Notes: a model not told the origin generated them from the letters alone. Positions 17,798 to 27,603 are shown, numbered from the stretch's first letter. The stretch: DNA of 64,000 nucleotides from Magnetovibrio sp. PR-2 (GCF_036689815.1 NZ_JBAHUR010000006.1:186001-250000); one strand, 5' to 3'. A program made the numbers and translations.

Positions 17798-19057
17798 ATG
17801 AAACGCACGGACCTCACAGCTGAACTGCGTGTGCCCTATACCCCCAAAAGGGGCTATGGGGTCATGCATGTTGAGGAGGCGGGCTATGAAAACATGTGGT
17901 TCGTGGTTCCCCCCGCACCGCCGAACGACATTCCGCCCAATATGCCGCGCGGCGTGATCGCCCGGGCGAACGACGTGATCAGTCGACGTCCCCATTGGAA
18001 AGACGCATCCCAGCGTGACCAATTGGCAGCGCTGTTGCTGGCGAAGCGCGAAGCGTTGTCGTCGTCTCGCATGGAAGGTACCTGGTCCACGATCGACCAT
18101 GTCCTGACCCCGAGCGAAGCGTATGACGACGACGAAGGCCGGTCGGACAATCTGGCTGTTCGCGGATATGCGACGGCATTGTATCAAGCCTTGGGCATCG
18201 TTGAGGAGTACGGTGCAAAATCCGTGAATGTTGATTTGGTGTGCTTGATCCATGAAATGTTCATGTCCAAAGATCCCAGCTTTTTGCACCGCGCGGGCGA
18301 GCTGAGAGCGCCTGACCTAGCCGGGAGTGTGGTTCAAATTGGGGGAGGTGGGCGTAAAGAAGATGCGATCTACAACCCAGCCCCTCCCGAACATGTCCAA
18401 CGTTGTATAAAAGACGTCATGGCGTGGATGCGTGATGATGTTATCTTGGAAATGGGTGATGCCGGAATGGGTATGGCGTTGCCCGTGCGTATGGCGGTCG
18501 GGCATGCACATTTTGAAGCCGTTCACCCTTTTCCCAATGGTAATGGACGTGTTGGGCGGATGTTATGGCCCTTGCAAATGATGCTCTATGGGCGGCTTCC
18601 GCTTTATCTTTCCGGCTATGTGGAGGCCCATCGGGAGGCCTACAATTCAGCTTTGCAAAGTGCTCAAAAACAGCTCGACTACCACGACATTGTGAAATTC
18701 GTCTGCGAAGCCATTTTGGGCTCGTATGACGAAGAAATGTGGACCAAACGCGCTATTGGCGTATTACCTGAACGGTGGCATGAAAGACGGAAGTTCCGTG
18801 AGGGCTCGGCGGCTGAGCGCGCCCTTGAGGTCTTAACGCACACGCCCATCATCACCATGACGGGGCTGCAACAGCAACTGAACGTCAGCGCACCTGCTGC
18901 GGCTAAAGCATTGAAACAGTTGGTCGAGGCCGAAATTATTCGAGAAAGAACAGGCTATAAGCGCAATAGAGTCTTTGCCGCTGAAGAGGTGATCCAAATT
19001 CTTGGCCGCCCGTTTGGCGAACGCCCTGAGCGATCTTTAGAGCAGATGAAAACATAG
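17798..19057 (+). CDS. Fic-domain protein with N-terminal inhibitory motif and C-terminal winged helix
   Basis: Fic enzymes usually AMPylate target proteins. The catalytic loop is complete (VHPFPNGNGRVGRM, around residues 243-256), matching HxFx(D/E)GNGRxxR except that N replaces the acidic residue. The N-terminal segment ALSSSRMEGTW carries the S/T-x-x-x-E inhibitory helix motif, so this is a class II, self-inhibited Fic protein. The C-terminal 90 residues look like a winged helix (MTGLQQQLNVSAPAAAKALKQLV). The length is 419 aa. No antitoxin gene is adjacent, as expected for this class. The upstream gap is AT-rich and holds a dispersed repeat. Confidence 0.93.
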   Translation: MKRTDLTAELRVPYTPKRGYGVMHVEEAGYENMWFVVPPAPPNDIPPNMPRGVIARANDVISRRPHWKDASQRDQLAALLLAKREALSSSRMEGTWSTIDHVLTPSEAYDDDEGRSDNLAVRGYATALYQALGIVEEYGAKSVNVDLVCLIHEMFMSKDPSFLHRAGELRAPDLAGSVVQIGGGGRKEDAIYNPAPPEHVQRCIKDVMAWMRDDVILEMGDAGMGMALPVRMAVGHAHFEAVHPFPNGNGRVGRMLWPLQMMLYGRLPLYLSGYVEAHREAYNSALQSAQKQLDYHDIVKFVCEAILGSYDEEMWTKRAIGVLPERWHERRKFREGSAAERALEVLTHTPIITMTGLQQQLNVSAPAAAKALKQLVEAEIIRERTGYKRNRVFAAEEVIQILGRPFGERPERSLEQMKT

Positions 19058-19125
19058 GCTTTCAATTATTTTAGATTATGCTAATATGCGCGCAACGACA
19101 TATACAAGCAGTGGAGGAGTACACT

Positions 19126-19506
19126 ATGTCCGTGATGACCAAGATTTTATCCGCAGGTGTTTTGGGCGTGGCTTTGATGGCTGCCCCTGTTTTGGTTTCC
19201 AGCCCCGTCCTCGCAGATGGACACGGCAAAAAAATGGAAGAAATGAAGGCCAAAAACGCTGAGCACAAAAAAATGGCTGAAGAGCGCCAAGCCAAAGCCA
19301 AAGCCATGAACGAAGACATGATGAAGCTCAACAAAGAGCACCAAGAAGCGGTGAAAGAGCTGAACGAAAAAATGCAAGACGCTATGAAATCCGCCAAAAC
19401 GCCGGACGAGCGCAAAAAAGCTTCCATGGATCACAACGAAGCCATGAAAAAAATGCAAATGGAATTCCAAGAAAAGCGCAAAGCTTTGATGGACTCCATG
19501 AAGTAA
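19126..19506 (+). CDS. Small exported Lys/Met-rich coiled-coil protein
   Basis: A 126-residue protein: signal peptide (LGVALMAAPVLVSSPVLA) followed by an almost fully helical, charged region such as KKMEEMKAKNAEHKKMAEER with repeated M, K and E and a predicted coiled coil. The ATG at 19126 is chosen because GGAGGAG lies just upstream; the frame opens earlier at 19078 without a site. It resembles small periplasmic helical proteins (Spy/CpxP-like in character) but lacks a motif I can name. It is monocistronic with its own terminator. Confidence 0.8.
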   Translation: MSVMTKILSAGVLGVALMAAPVLVSSPVLADGHGKKMEEMKAKNAEHKKMAEERQAKAKAMNEDMMKLNKEHQEAVKELNEKMQDAMKSAKTPDERKKASMDHNEAMKKMQMEFQEKRKALMDSMK

Positions 19507-19530
19507 GAGACTTCAACGCGACCAAAGAAA

Positions 19531-19559
19531 AACCCGCCTCAGACCGAGGCGGGTTTTTT
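19531..19559 (+). terminator. Rho-independent terminator
   Basis: AACCCGCCTCagaCCGAGGCGGGTTTTTT, a strong stem with a T-run, 24 bases after the coiled-coil gene. Confidence 0.92.
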
Positions 19560-19579
19560 GTTGTTTGGGCGCAGAAGGC

Positions 19580-19930
19580 TTACTTGCCGAACATGCCGCC
19601 AAGCGCGTTGACGGCGTTGCCTGTGCCGGACGACCCGCTGCTGGACGTGGCCGCACAGGTGGTGACGATTTGCACGGCGCTGACACCGACACTGGTAGAC
19701 ATGGCCGCTGTGCCTTCGCCTTCAGCCGCCGTCAAAAAGGACGTCATGGCCACAGCCGGGATTTGCACCATGGATTGGTCCAAGGCACAGCCACAGACTT
19801 TGGCGGTGTAGCCTTCGCCCGTGCACCAGCCAGTGAACAAGTTTTGCGTTTCAGTCGAATAGCCGTCCAGCGCCAACGCCGGGGTGGACAGGAGTACAGC
19901 CGTAGCTGCGCTGAGAATGATCTTTTTCAT
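19580..19930 (-). CDS. Small exported cysteine-containing protein, unknown function
   Basis: A 116-residue protein with a signal peptide (MKKIILSAATAVLLSTPALA). The mature part has cysteines in FTGWCTGEGYTAKVCGCALD and a later TTCAATSSSGSSG, then a glycine-rich end (ALGGMFGK). ATG at 19930 is chosen: AAAGG lies six bases upstream, whereas the longer frame would need a TTG at 19945. The gene is 17 bp downstream of the histidine kinase and co-directional, so the two may be co-transcribed. I do not recognise the family. Confidence 0.7.
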   Translation of the reverse strand: MKKIILSAATAVLLSTPALALDGYSTETQNLFTGWCTGEGYTAKVCGCALDQSMVQIPAVAMTSFLTAAEGEGTAAMSTSVGVSAVQIVTTCAATSSSGSSGTGNAVNALGGMFGK

Positions 19931-19947
19931 GAGAAACCTTTTCAAAT

Positions 19948-20730
19948 TTATCTGCGAGAAAGTGTGTTGGGGAATTCCATTTTGATTTTGGTCCCCCGGT
20001 TTTCGGTGCTGATGATGTCAAGCTTACCACCTAAACTTTCCACCATGGAATTGACAATGCCAAGCCCCTGGCCCGTGCCGATATCGCCGTGGGGCGAAAC
20101 GGTCGAGACGGTGCCGCTTTTGATCTTTTCGACTTGATCGCGGGTCATGCCGACCCCGGAATCGCGCACAACCATGACAAACGTGTTGTCCTTGGGGTCG
20201 ACCTCGGTGTTGATGGCAACATTTCCGCCTTCGGGGGTGAACTTGATGGCATTGGATACCAAGTTCATCAGTGCGCGGTACATATCTTGCGGATCACCGA
20301 CCAGGGTTGGGAAATCGTCGGCAACCTCAGACGACAAGCTGATTCCACGCTCTTTGGCTTTGGCAGCGAACATGTCATGGATTTCATCGACTAAGTCAGT
20401 GATTTGAACGGTTTTGGGGCGTTTGGCAGGGCCGCTAAACCCGGCGTGTTCGCCCAAAAGCGAATTGCACACGTCCAATAGCCTATGTGCGGAGCGGTCC
20501 AGCGTTTCGACAAACCCTTTGTACTGTGGCGGTTCGATTGGACCGCTGACTTCATTTTTCAGCATGGCCAAGTACCCCAGCATCGCTGTGAGGGGGTTTT
20601 TGAGATCGTGCACGATCTCTGCAATGCTTTGAGAATGCAGCATTTCCAGCTGTGCTTGACGCGCAATCGCCTCCTTAAGAGCCGTTTCCGCAGCTTTCAG
20701 AGCGTCCTTCGCATCGGTATGATCAGACAT
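19948..20730 (-). CDS. Soluble sensor histidine kinase
   Basis: A 260-residue kinase without membrane segments. An N-terminal coiled coil leads into HisKA with the phosphorylatable histidine in IVHDLKNPLTAMLGY. The HATPase_c domain has N-box NLVSNAIKFTPEGG, G1 VRDSGVGM and G2 GTGQGLGIVNSMVE. No sensor or receiver domain is present, so the signal is probably cytoplasmic or delivered by a partner. It is divergent from the hybrid kinase at 20964 with a 233-bp gap, suggesting a shared pathway. Confidence 0.93.
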   Translation of the reverse strand: MSDHTDAKDALKAAETALKEAIARQAQLEMLHSQSIAEIVHDLKNPLTAMLGYLAMLKNEVSGPIEPPQYKGFVETLDRSAHRLLDVCNSLLGEHAGFSGPAKRPKTVQITDLVDEIHDMFAAKAKERGISLSSEVADDFPTLVGDPQDMYRALMNLVSNAIKFTPEGGNVAINTEVDPKDNTFVMVVRDSGVGMTRDQVEKIKSGTVSTVSPHGDIGTGQGLGIVNSMVESLGGKLDIISTENRGTKIKMEFPNTLSRR

Positions 20731-20963
20731 ACAAAATACTCTTTAATCCGAGCCCCCACTTACATACCCCACGGCTATTTTTACTGATTCCAAAATCAGG
20801 GTCTAGGGGGCAAATGTAATTAAGTTATGAACAGAAAACTACGCGTTTGTGAGTATTGCCCTGAATGCGTACCTCAAGTTATATTATCATCTTATAAATA
20901 AGAAGTGGACGGGCATACTCACAAGCTGGCCTGACTGGGCTGGGCAGCAAATGGATATCGGAC

Positions 20964-23279
20964 ATGGGTACCGTGGATATCTCTCGCGTTTTATATATCG
21001 AAGATGAAACGCCACTGGGCGATCTGTTTAGAACCGTTATCACGGACGCGGGGTATCGCGTAGACGTGGCTGAAACCGGTCAAGACGGCCTGGACGCTTT
21101 CGAAGCGCACGCACACGACGTGGTCGCGATCGATTACGAGCTGCCCGACATGAAAGGGCTGGAGCTAGCACGCAAGCTGTTGGAGATGGATCCGGAGCTG
21201 CCCATCGTCTTTGTGACCGGATCCGGGAATGAGCAAGTGGCGGCCCACGCGATGGCGTTGGGGGTGATGCATTACGTCATTAAGGACAGCATGCGAACGT
21301 ACCTGACGTTGCTGCCGGAAATTATTGAAAGCCTCGACCAACAGCGCAAACAAAAGGTCGCTTCGCAAAAGCTGTTTAAAGCGATTTTCGAAAATTCCAC
21401 CGAAGGCATGGTCGTGATCAATGGAGACGGCCTCGTTCAGGTCTTCAATCCTGCCGCTGAAAATTTATTCGGCTATAAGAGTGATGAGGTCGTGGGCGAA
21501 AACGTCTCGATGCTGATGCCTCAAGGCGAGCGCCCGGAACATGAAGAACTGGTGCGCAAATCCGATTTGAAATTGCGCCGCCTCATCCATCAAGCGCGTG
21601 ATCTAACGGCTCAACACAAAGACGGTTCAATCTTTCCCATCGAGTTGAACATTTCGCCCATGGTGGTCGATGGCCGCAAACGGGTTGTTGGGATATTCCG
21701 CGATATTACAGAGCGCAAAGCCATGGAAGCCAAACTGCTCATGAGCGAAGAGCGACTGTCCAGCAGCTTGCGCTTCGCCAACATCGGCAGTTGGGATTGG
21801 AACATTGAAACGGGTGAGCTGTATTGGACCGAAAGCATTGGCACGCTGTTTGGGTATGAACCGGGCGCGTTGGAAACCAGCTATGACAACTTCGTCGCAG
21901 CCATTCACCCAGACGACCGCGAAGCGGTGACATCCGCCGTTACGGCATGTGTGGAAAACGGGTCAGAGTACGACATTGATCACAGGGTCGTATGGCCCAA
22001 CGGAGCTGTACGCTGGCTGCATGAGCGTGGGGATGTGTTGCGCGATGAAGATGGTAACCCCCTGCGTATGCTCGGGGTCGTAAGTGACATTACTGACAAA
22101 AGGGCAGCCCGGGAGGAGCTGGCTCAGGCCAAAGAAGACGCCGAAAATGCCAACATGGCAAAGTCGGAATTTCTGTCGTCCATGAGCCACGAGCTGCGCA
22201 CACCCTTGAACGCCATTTTGGGGTTTGCCCAGTTGATGGAAATCGATCCGCGCGCACCGTTGAGCGATGAACAAAAAGATTACATGCAGCACGTGATCAA
22301 GGGTGGCAATCATCTGTTGGAACTGATCAACGAAGTCTTGGATTTGGCCAAGATTGAGGCGGGCAAGCTTGCTTTGTCGATGGAAAGCATCGATACGGGC
22401 CAGTTGATTGATGAGTGCTTGAACTTTGCCGCCACACTGGCGGACAAACGCGCCATCACCATCCACGATCAAGTGCAGCGCAATGTAGCCCATGTCTGGG
22501 CGGATCATCTGCGCACCAAACAGGCCTTACTCAACCTGTTGTCCAACGCCGTGAAATACAATCGCGAAGGCGGAGAAATCACGATTGCCACCAAGCTGGT
22601 CAACGGCTCGATGCTGCGCATTTCAGTTTCCGATACAGGGAACGGCATTGCCCAAAATCAAATGGAAGAGCTGTTCCAGCCCTTCAATCGATTGGGCGCC
22701 GACGCGAGCGAGGTCGAGGGGACAGGTATTGGTTTGACGCTGACGAAAAACCTCGTCGAAGAAATGAGCGGCGCCATCGGTGTCCAAAGTACGCCCGGCG
22801 AAGGAAGTACGTTTTGGATTGATTTGCCGGTGAGCGAGTTGGCAGTGGTCGAGAAAGTTCTGGAAGACCAAGGTGAAGTGTCTTTTGATCTGCATCTTCA
22901 AGATGGTGTGCGCAAGCTCTTGTATGTGGAGGACAATCCGGCCAACTTGGCGTTAATGGAAGGCATCATGGGCCGCATTGATCATCTGGATATGATATCG
23001 ACCCACACGGCAGAACTGGGCTTGGCGATGGCGCAAGCAGAATCCCCTGACGTTATCGTATTGGATGTGAACTTACCCGGTATGAACGGCATTGAAGCGG
23101 TCAAGGCGTTGAAGACAAACGACGTGACCAAGTCGATCCCCGTTTTAGCGCTCAGTGCGAACGCCATGCCCAAAACCATCGAAAGCGGAAAACGTGCCGG
23201 CTTTGATGCGTATTTAACGAAGCCGGTTGTGCTCAAAGATTTGATGGCGGCGCTCGACCAAGCGCTACACCCGGCATAA
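20964..23279 (+). CDS. Hybrid sensor kinase: REC-PAS-PAS-HisKA-HATPase-REC
   Basis: A 771-residue cytoplasmic phosphorelay protein. An N-terminal receiver (VLYIEDETPLGDLF, phospho-acceptor in VAIDYELPDMKG, then VTGSGNE) is followed by two PAS domains (about 135-255 and 260-385). HisKA has FLSSMSHELRTPLNAILGF, and HATPase_c has NLLSNAVKYNREGG. A C-terminal receiver shows LLYVEDNPANLALM, VLDVNLPGMNG and AYLTKPV. The two receivers flank the kinase core. The start at 20964 has no strong ribosome site, so it is moderately certain. It is divergent from the small kinase and followed by a terminator shared with acnB. Confidence 0.94.
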   Translation: MGTVDISRVLYIEDETPLGDLFRTVITDAGYRVDVAETGQDGLDAFEAHAHDVVAIDYELPDMKGLELARKLLEMDPELPIVFVTGSGNEQVAAHAMALGVMHYVIKDSMRTYLTLLPEIIESLDQQRKQKVASQKLFKAIFENSTEGMVVINGDGLVQVFNPAAENLFGYKSDEVVGENVSMLMPQGERPEHEELVRKSDLKLRRLIHQARDLTAQHKDGSIFPIELNISPMVVDGRKRVVGIFRDITERKAMEAKLLMSEERLSSSLRFANIGSWDWNIETGELYWTESIGTLFGYEPGALETSYDNFVAAIHPDDREAVTSAVTACVENGSEYDIDHRVVWPNGAVRWLHERGDVLRDEDGNPLRMLGVVSDITDKRAAREELAQAKEDAENANMAKSEFLSSMSHELRTPLNAILGFAQLMEIDPRAPLSDEQKDYMQHVIKGGNHLLELINEVLDLAKIEAGKLALSMESIDTGQLIDECLNFAATLADKRAITIHDQVQRNVAHVWADHLRTKQALLNLLSNAVKYNREGGEITIATKLVNGSMLRISVSDTGNGIAQNQMEELFQPFNRLGADASEVEGTGIGLTLTKNLVEEMSGAIGVQSTPGEGSTFWIDLPVSELAVVEKVLEDQGEVSFDLHLQDGVRKLLYVEDNPANLALMEGIMGRIDHLDMISTHTAELGLAMAQAESPDVIVLDVNLPGMNGIEAVKALKTNDVTKSIPVLALSANAMPKTIESGKRAGFDAYLTKPVVLKDLMAALDQALHPA

Positions 23280-23312
23280 AAAAAGCCCCACCGTTTGAGC
23301 GGGGCTTTTTTT
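23279..23312. terminator. Bidirectional terminator between hybrid kinase and acnB
   Basis: AAAAAAAGCCCCaccgtttgagcGGGGCTTTTTTT: thymine runs on both strands, placed between convergent genes. Confidence 0.92.
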
Positions 23313-23339
23313 GTAATTTTGTGTCGTCCTGAAATAGGT

Positions 23340-25916
23340 TTAGCCGTTGGCGACGTCCGCAAATGCAGGGATTTGGTCGAAGTTCATGTAGCGATACACA
23401 TCGTCCGCTTTGTCTTTGAGGCTTGCGACTTTCTCCAGGTATTCGTCCTTCGTCGGGATTTTACCCAACAGGGCGCAAACCGAAGCCAGCTCGGCGCTGC
23501 CCAGATAGACATTGGTGTCGATGCCCAAACGGTTGGGGAAGTTGCGCGTGGACGTGGACATGGCGGTCGAGCCTTTGCGGATTTGTGCTTGGTTGCCCAT
23601 ACACAAAGAACAGCCCGGCGTTTCCATGCGCGCACCCGTTTTGCCGAGGATGGAGTAATAACCTTCTTCGGTGAGGATTTGCGCGTCCATCTTGGTGGGC
23701 GGCGCAATCCACAAACGCGTCGGCAGATCGGACAGACCGTCCAACACATTGGCGGCGGCGCGGAAGTGACCGATGTTGGTCATGCACGAACCGATGAAGA
23801 CTTCATCGATGGTTTCGCCTTGAACGGCAGACAGCGTTTTTACGTCGTCCGGGTCGTTCGGGCAGGCGACCAAAGGCTCTTTGATGTCGCTCATGTTGAT
23901 TTCGATAACGGCGGCGTATTCGGCGTCGTCGTCGCGTTTCATCAATTGCGGATCGGCGATGAATTTCTCCATGGCTTCGATGCGGCGCGTGAGCGTTCGT
24001 TCGTCATGGTAGCCTTCTTTGATCATCCACTTCATCAACACGATGTTGGAGCGCATGTATTCAATGATCGGCTCTTCGTTGAGGTGAACGGTACACGCAG
24101 CAGCGGAACGTTCAGCGGCAGAATCAGACAGTTCAAACGCTTGCTCGACCTTGAGATCGGGCAGGCCTTCGATTTCCACAATGCGGCCGGAGAAGATGTT
24201 CTTCTTGCCCGCCTTCTCAACCGTCAACAGACCGTCTTGGATGGCTTGATACGGAATGGCGTTGACCATGTCGCGCAGCGTCATGCCGTCTTGCAGTTCA
24301 CCGGTGAACTTGACCAAAACCGATTCGGGCATATCCAACGGCATGACGCCCGTGGCTGCACCGAACGCAACAAGGCCGGAGCCCGCGGGGAACGAAATAC
24401 CCAGCGGGAAGCGGGTGTGGCTGTCGCCGCCGGTGCCCACGGTGTCAGGCAACAGCAAGCGGTTGAGCCAGCTGTGGATCACGCCGTCTTGCGGACGCAA
24501 CGCGACACCGCCACGGGTCTCAATAAAGTCCGGCAGGGTTTTGTGTGTGCTGACGTCAACCAGCTTCGGATACGCCGAGGTGTGGCAGAAGGACTGCATC
24601 ACCAAGTCAGCAGAGAAGCCCAAGCAGGCCAAGTCTTTCAGCTCGTCCCGGGTCATGGGGCCGGTGGTGTCTTGGGACCCGACGGTGGTCATTTTCGGCT
24701 CGCAGTAGGTGCCGGGGCGGATGCCTTTGCCTTCGCCCAAGCCGCAAGCTTTACCGACCATTTTTTGCGCCAGCGTGTAGCCTTTGCCGGTGTCTTCCGG
24801 TTCCGCCGGAACGCGGAACAGATCAGAAGCAGGCAGGCCCAAAGCTTCGCGCGCGCGCGCCGTGAGACCGCGACCGATAATTAACGGGATACGACCGCCT
24901 GCGCGGACTTCGTCGAAGATGACTTCGGATTTGACGCTAAACTCGGCAATGACTTCGCCGTTCTTCAGGGCTTTGCCTTCAAGAGGGCGCAGTTCGATCT
25001 CGTCACCCATGTTCATTTGCGACACGTCCAGCTCGATGGGCAGTGCGCCTGCGTCTTCCATGGTGTTGTAGAAGATCGGTGCGATTTTGGAGCCCAAGCA
25101 CACACCGCCGAAGCGTTTGTTGGGTACGAACGGAATGTCTTCGCCGGTCCACCACAAAACGGAGTTGGTTGCGGATTTGCGTGAAGACCCGGTGCCGACC
25201 ACGTCGCCCACGTAAGCGACCAAGTTGCCTTTGGCTTTTAAGTCTTCGATGAATTGGATCGGGCCGCGCACGCCGGGGTCTTCCGGAGTGATGCCGTCGC
25301 GCGGGTTTTTCAACATCGCCAACGCGTGCATGGGAATGTCGGGGCGGGTGAACGCGTCGGGTGCCGGGGACAGATCGTCGGTGTTGGTTTCGCCGGTGAC
25401 TTTAAACACGGTCAAGGTCAGGCTTTCCGCGACTTCGGGGCGGGATGTGAACCATTCACCATCGGCCCACGATTGCATCACGGCTTTGGCGTTTTCGGAC
25501 CCTTTGTCGGCTTTTTCTTTCACGTCGAAGAAGTAGTCGAACACCAACAAAGTTTTCTTCAGGCCTTCGGCCGCAGCAGCGCCGCATTCGCCGTCGTCGA
25601 TGAGCTCAATCATCGGCTCAATGTTAAAGCCACCCAGCATAGTGCCCAGCAGTTCGGTCGCGCGCACGTTGGAAATCAACGGGCACGCGGTGTTGCCTTT
25701 GGCGACGTCGGCCAAAAAACCGGCTTTGATGCGCGCGGCGTCATCGACGCCTGCCGGAACACGGTTGGTCAGTAAATCGACCAAAACCTCTTCTTCGCCT
25801 GCGGGCGGGTTTTGCAACAGCTCGACCAGCTCAGAAGTCTGTTCGACGGACAAGGGAAGGGGGGGAATGCCTAGAGCTTCGCGCTCGGCGACGTGTTCAC
25901 GGTATTTAGCCAGCAT
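23340..25916 (-). CDS. acnB: Aconitate hydratase B
   Basis: Iron-sulfur aconitase of the TCA cycle, AcnB type, identified by its domain order: an N-terminal HEAT-like domain ([19 protein letters not shown]), then the swivel domain, then the cluster domains. Cluster cysteines are seen in [15 protein letters not shown] and [12 protein letters not shown]. The start at 25916 (MLAKYREHV) gives 858 aa, the usual length, with GGAG about 11 bases upstream. An open frame to 26066 would add 50 non-homologous residues. AcnB rather than AcnA is less common in alphaproteobacteria. Confidence 0.96.
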   Translation of the reverse strand: MLAKYREHVAEREALGIPPLPLSVEQTSELVELLQNPPAGEEEVLVDLLTNRVPAGVDDAARIKAGFLADVAKGNTACPLISNVRATELLGTMLGGFNIEPMIELIDDGECGAAAAEGLKKTLLVFDYFFDVKEKADKGSENAKAVMQSWADGEWFTSRPEVAESLTLTVFKVTGETNTDDLSPAPDAFTRPDIPMHALAMLKNPRDGITPEDPGVRGPIQFIEDLKAKGNLVAYVGDVVGTGSSRKSATNSVLWWTGEDIPFVPNKRFGGVCLGSKIAPIFYNTMEDAGALPIELDVSQMNMGDEIELRPLEGKALKNGEVIAEFSVKSEVIFDEVRAGGRIPLIIGRGLTARAREALGLPASDLFRVPAEPEDTGKGYTLAQKMVGKACGLGEGKGIRPGTYCEPKMTTVGSQDTTGPMTRDELKDLACLGFSADLVMQSFCHTSAYPKLVDVSTHKTLPDFIETRGGVALRPQDGVIHSWLNRLLLPDTVGTGGDSHTRFPLGISFPAGSGLVAFGAATGVMPLDMPESVLVKFTGELQDGMTLRDMVNAIPYQAIQDGLLTVEKAGKKNIFSGRIVEIEGLPDLKVEQAFELSDSAAERSAAACTVHLNEEPIIEYMRSNIVLMKWMIKEGYHDERTLTRRIEAMEKFIADPQLMKRDDDAEYAAVIEINMSDIKEPLVACPNDPDDVKTLSAVQGETIDEVFIGSCMTNIGHFRAAANVLDGLSDLPTRLWIAPPTKMDAQILTEEGYYSILGKTGARMETPGCSLCMGNQAQIRKGSTAMSTSTRNFPNRLGIDTNVYLGSAELASVCALLGKIPTKDEYLEKVASLKDKADDVYRYMNFDQIPAFADVANG

Positions 25917-26249
25917 GTTTTTTCTATCTCCAGTTCGCGCCTTTTTCGTCTCTTTTGCAAGGATCATATTGCGGCGCACAAAGCGGGGAATCAATTTCTG
26001 GCGCTTAGATACTGCAAAAAAGTCCGTTTGTATAGGTTTTCCACCCCAAAGGGTGGCTATTGCCACTGCAAACGGTGTGAATTGATCTATTTCACATATG
26101 GCTTATATAGTGCGGAAATCAAGGGGTCAGTAGGGGAATCCTACCCGTTACGAGGCAAATTTTTGTGAAGAGGATTTTTTTGCAAAGCGCACAGACGATG
26201 TGGAACACAACGTTTGTCTGATCGGGCGATTTCCGGCACACTTGGCGTC
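25917..26249. other. Gap between acnB and the FecR gene
   Basis: A 333-bp divergent intergenic region without a convincing gene. TGTGA (26076-26080) and TCACA (26092-26096) form an inverted pair, but the 11-bp spacing does not fit CRP (6 bp), and the TTGAT inside gives only half of an FNR box. An AT-rich CTTATATAGTG lies near 26102. Promoters for both genes are presumably here, but I cannot place them reliably. Confidence 0.4.
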
Positions 26250-26972
26250 ATGAATTTATCTCAGTTCCACCCCACGCGTCGAAAGCTGATCCGCACCTTG
26301 TTGATGGGGGCTTGTTTGTCGCCGGCTTTGATGGCGGTGCTGAAGGCAGGCTCGGCCGCTCAGCAAGAGCCCATCACCCAGGGCTTTCAAACGGTGGACG
26401 GTGATGTGCGGCTCAATGGCCGTCCCGCCCAGGTGGGCATGGTTGTTCGTCCCACAGATGTGTGCACCACGGGGGCTGACGGTTCGTGCGTGATTATCAT
26501 CGGGGAGCACGTGTTTTTACTGCGTGAAAATGCTGAGGTTGAGTTTGAGGTGGAACACTTCGAAGAAGGCTTCGACACGTCCCGCACCGTCACCCAGCGC
26601 ATTCGCGTGGCAGCGGGGGCTTTGTTGGGGGGCTTTGCCAATACGCAAGCCACCATTGACACGCCGCTGGCGACCATCGGCATTCGCGGCACCGGCCTGT
26701 ATGTGGAGGCGCACGCGGACCGCGATTACGTGTGTTTGTGTTATGGCAAAGCAGAACTACACCCCAAACTGAAGCCTAGCTTGGTGCAACACTTAGATAC
26801 GTTTCACCATGAAACCCCGCGCAACCTGTTCGCAGACCCCTTGGCCCATGGCGGGCGGGTCATTGCACCGGAAAAGATGATCAACCATCAAGACGAAGAA
26901 TTGATCATGTTGGAAGCCCTGGTGGGCCGCATCCCCCTGTTTGGTCCTGAGCCCATCAAAATGCCGAGCTAG
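26250..26972 (+). CDS. FecR-domain protein with signal sequence
   Basis: A 240-residue protein. The N-terminus (HPTRRKLIRTLLMGACLSPA) is a signal peptide with a twin-arginine-like TRRK. The FecR domain follows: DGDVRLNGRPAQVGMVVRP, VFLLRENAEVEFE and the conserved IDTPLATIGIRGTGLYVEA. The C-terminal 80 residues are not assignable. It is not next to a TonB receptor or ECF sigma factor, so it is not a classical FecR regulator; isolated exported FecR proteins of this type are common but uncharacterised. The start at 26250 (MNLSQFHP) is chosen over 26214 because the signal peptide follows directly. Confidence 0.85.
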   Translation: MNLSQFHPTRRKLIRTLLMGACLSPALMAVLKAGSAAQQEPITQGFQTVDGDVRLNGRPAQVGMVVRPTDVCTTGADGSCVIIIGEHVFLLRENAEVEFEVEHFEEGFDTSRTVTQRIRVAAGALLGGFANTQATIDTPLATIGIRGTGLYVEAHADRDYVCLCYGKAELHPKLKPSLVQHLDTFHHETPRNLFADPLAHGGRVIAPEKMINHQDEELIMLEALVGRIPLFGPEPIKMPS

Positions 26973-27156
26973 TCGTAACTGAACGGCAAAAGCGCTTGCC
27001 GTCGCCTGGCCCAAAAACCATTGAAAGCTTGACTTTTTGGCTGCTTGAGAGGCTTATGGCGCTTACGTATTACATATGTTTCGGCTTAACCTAGATAATC
27101 GGTGCGCTGTTTAAGCTGAGTTATCCCCTGACATTGTGACCGTAAAACCCGTGATG

Positions 27157-27175
27157 CCCCCACATGGTGTGGGGG
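27157..27175 (+). promoter_or_regulatory. Hairpin in the cold-shock mRNA leader
   Basis: CCCCCACA-tgg-TGTGGGGG forms a perfect 8-bp stem with a 3-base loop, 35 bp before the cspA-type start and without a T-run. It is probably a 5' leader structure, which is common in temperature-regulated csp mRNAs. Confidence 0.5.
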
Positions 27176-27210
27176 ATTTCATCAGGGTGTCTGTTTAAAG
27201 GAAACATAAG

Positions 27211-27420
27211 ATGGCGACTGGTACTGTAAAATGGTTCAACCCGACCAAAGGTTTTGGCTTCATCGAACCCGATGACGGCTCGAAAGACGCTTTTGTGCAT
27301 ATTTCTGCGGTTGAACGCGCTGGACTGGGCACGTTGAGCGAAGGCCAAAAGGTAACGTACGAGCTGCAAGCTGGCCAAAACGGAAAGTCTTCCGCTGAGA
27401 ACCTAGTCGTTGAAGGTTAA
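27211..27420 (+). CDS. Cold-shock protein, CspA family
   Basis: A 69-residue OB-fold RNA chaperone. RNP-1 ([11 protein letters not shown]) and RNP-2 (DAFVHISAV) are intact, and the start [14 protein letters not shown] is canonical. AAAGGA lies ahead of the ATG. A hairpin in the leader suggests post-transcriptional control. It is followed after 24 bp by a small charged ORF, likely in the same transcript. Confidence 0.96.
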   Translation: MATGTVKWFNPTKGFGFIEPDDGSKDAFVHISAVERAGLGTLSEGQKVTYELQAGQNGKSSAENLVVEG

Positions 27421-27444
27421 TCCGATTAACCAGAGGTCAAGACT

Positions 27445-27603
27445 GTGATCACGATCGAAAAGACACGCGCTGACCAGCTGCGCGCTTCCAGCGAACGCAG
27501 GGCTGAGCGTGCTCAGCTCGAAAAAGAAATCGAGGCGCAGGAAAAGGCGGAACAAAAATCCCGCTTGCGTGCGCTTCGTCTTGCCCGCGAAGCGGAAGCC
27601 TGA
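27445..27603 (+). CDS. 52-residue charged helical protein downstream of cspA
   Basis: A GTG start at 27445 with AGAGG eight bases upstream opens a 52-codon frame ending TGA at 27601-27603. The product is almost all alanine, arginine, glutamate and lysine (RAERAQLEKEIEAQEKAEQK) and should form one long helix. It lies 24 bp after the cold-shock gene in the same direction. Small basic/acidic ORFs downstream of csp genes occur in related bacteria, but I cannot name a family. Confidence 0.6.
   Translation: MITIEKTRADQLRASSERRAERAQLEKEIEAQEKAEQKSRLRALRLAREAEA

Noticed and set aside
23295-24884. Open frame of 529 residues on the plus strand
   Set aside because: It lies wholly antisense to acnB, which has intact motifs, and its composition mirrors the codon bias of acnB. 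No domain is recognisable.
26076-26096. TGTGA...TCACA pair upstream of acnB as a CRP site
   Set aside because: The spacing is 11 bp instead of 6, and the FNR-like core matches only in one half.
26983-27002. ACGGCAA...TTGCCGT hairpin after the FecR gene as a terminator
   Set aside because: Seven-bp stem without any T-run; too weak to call.
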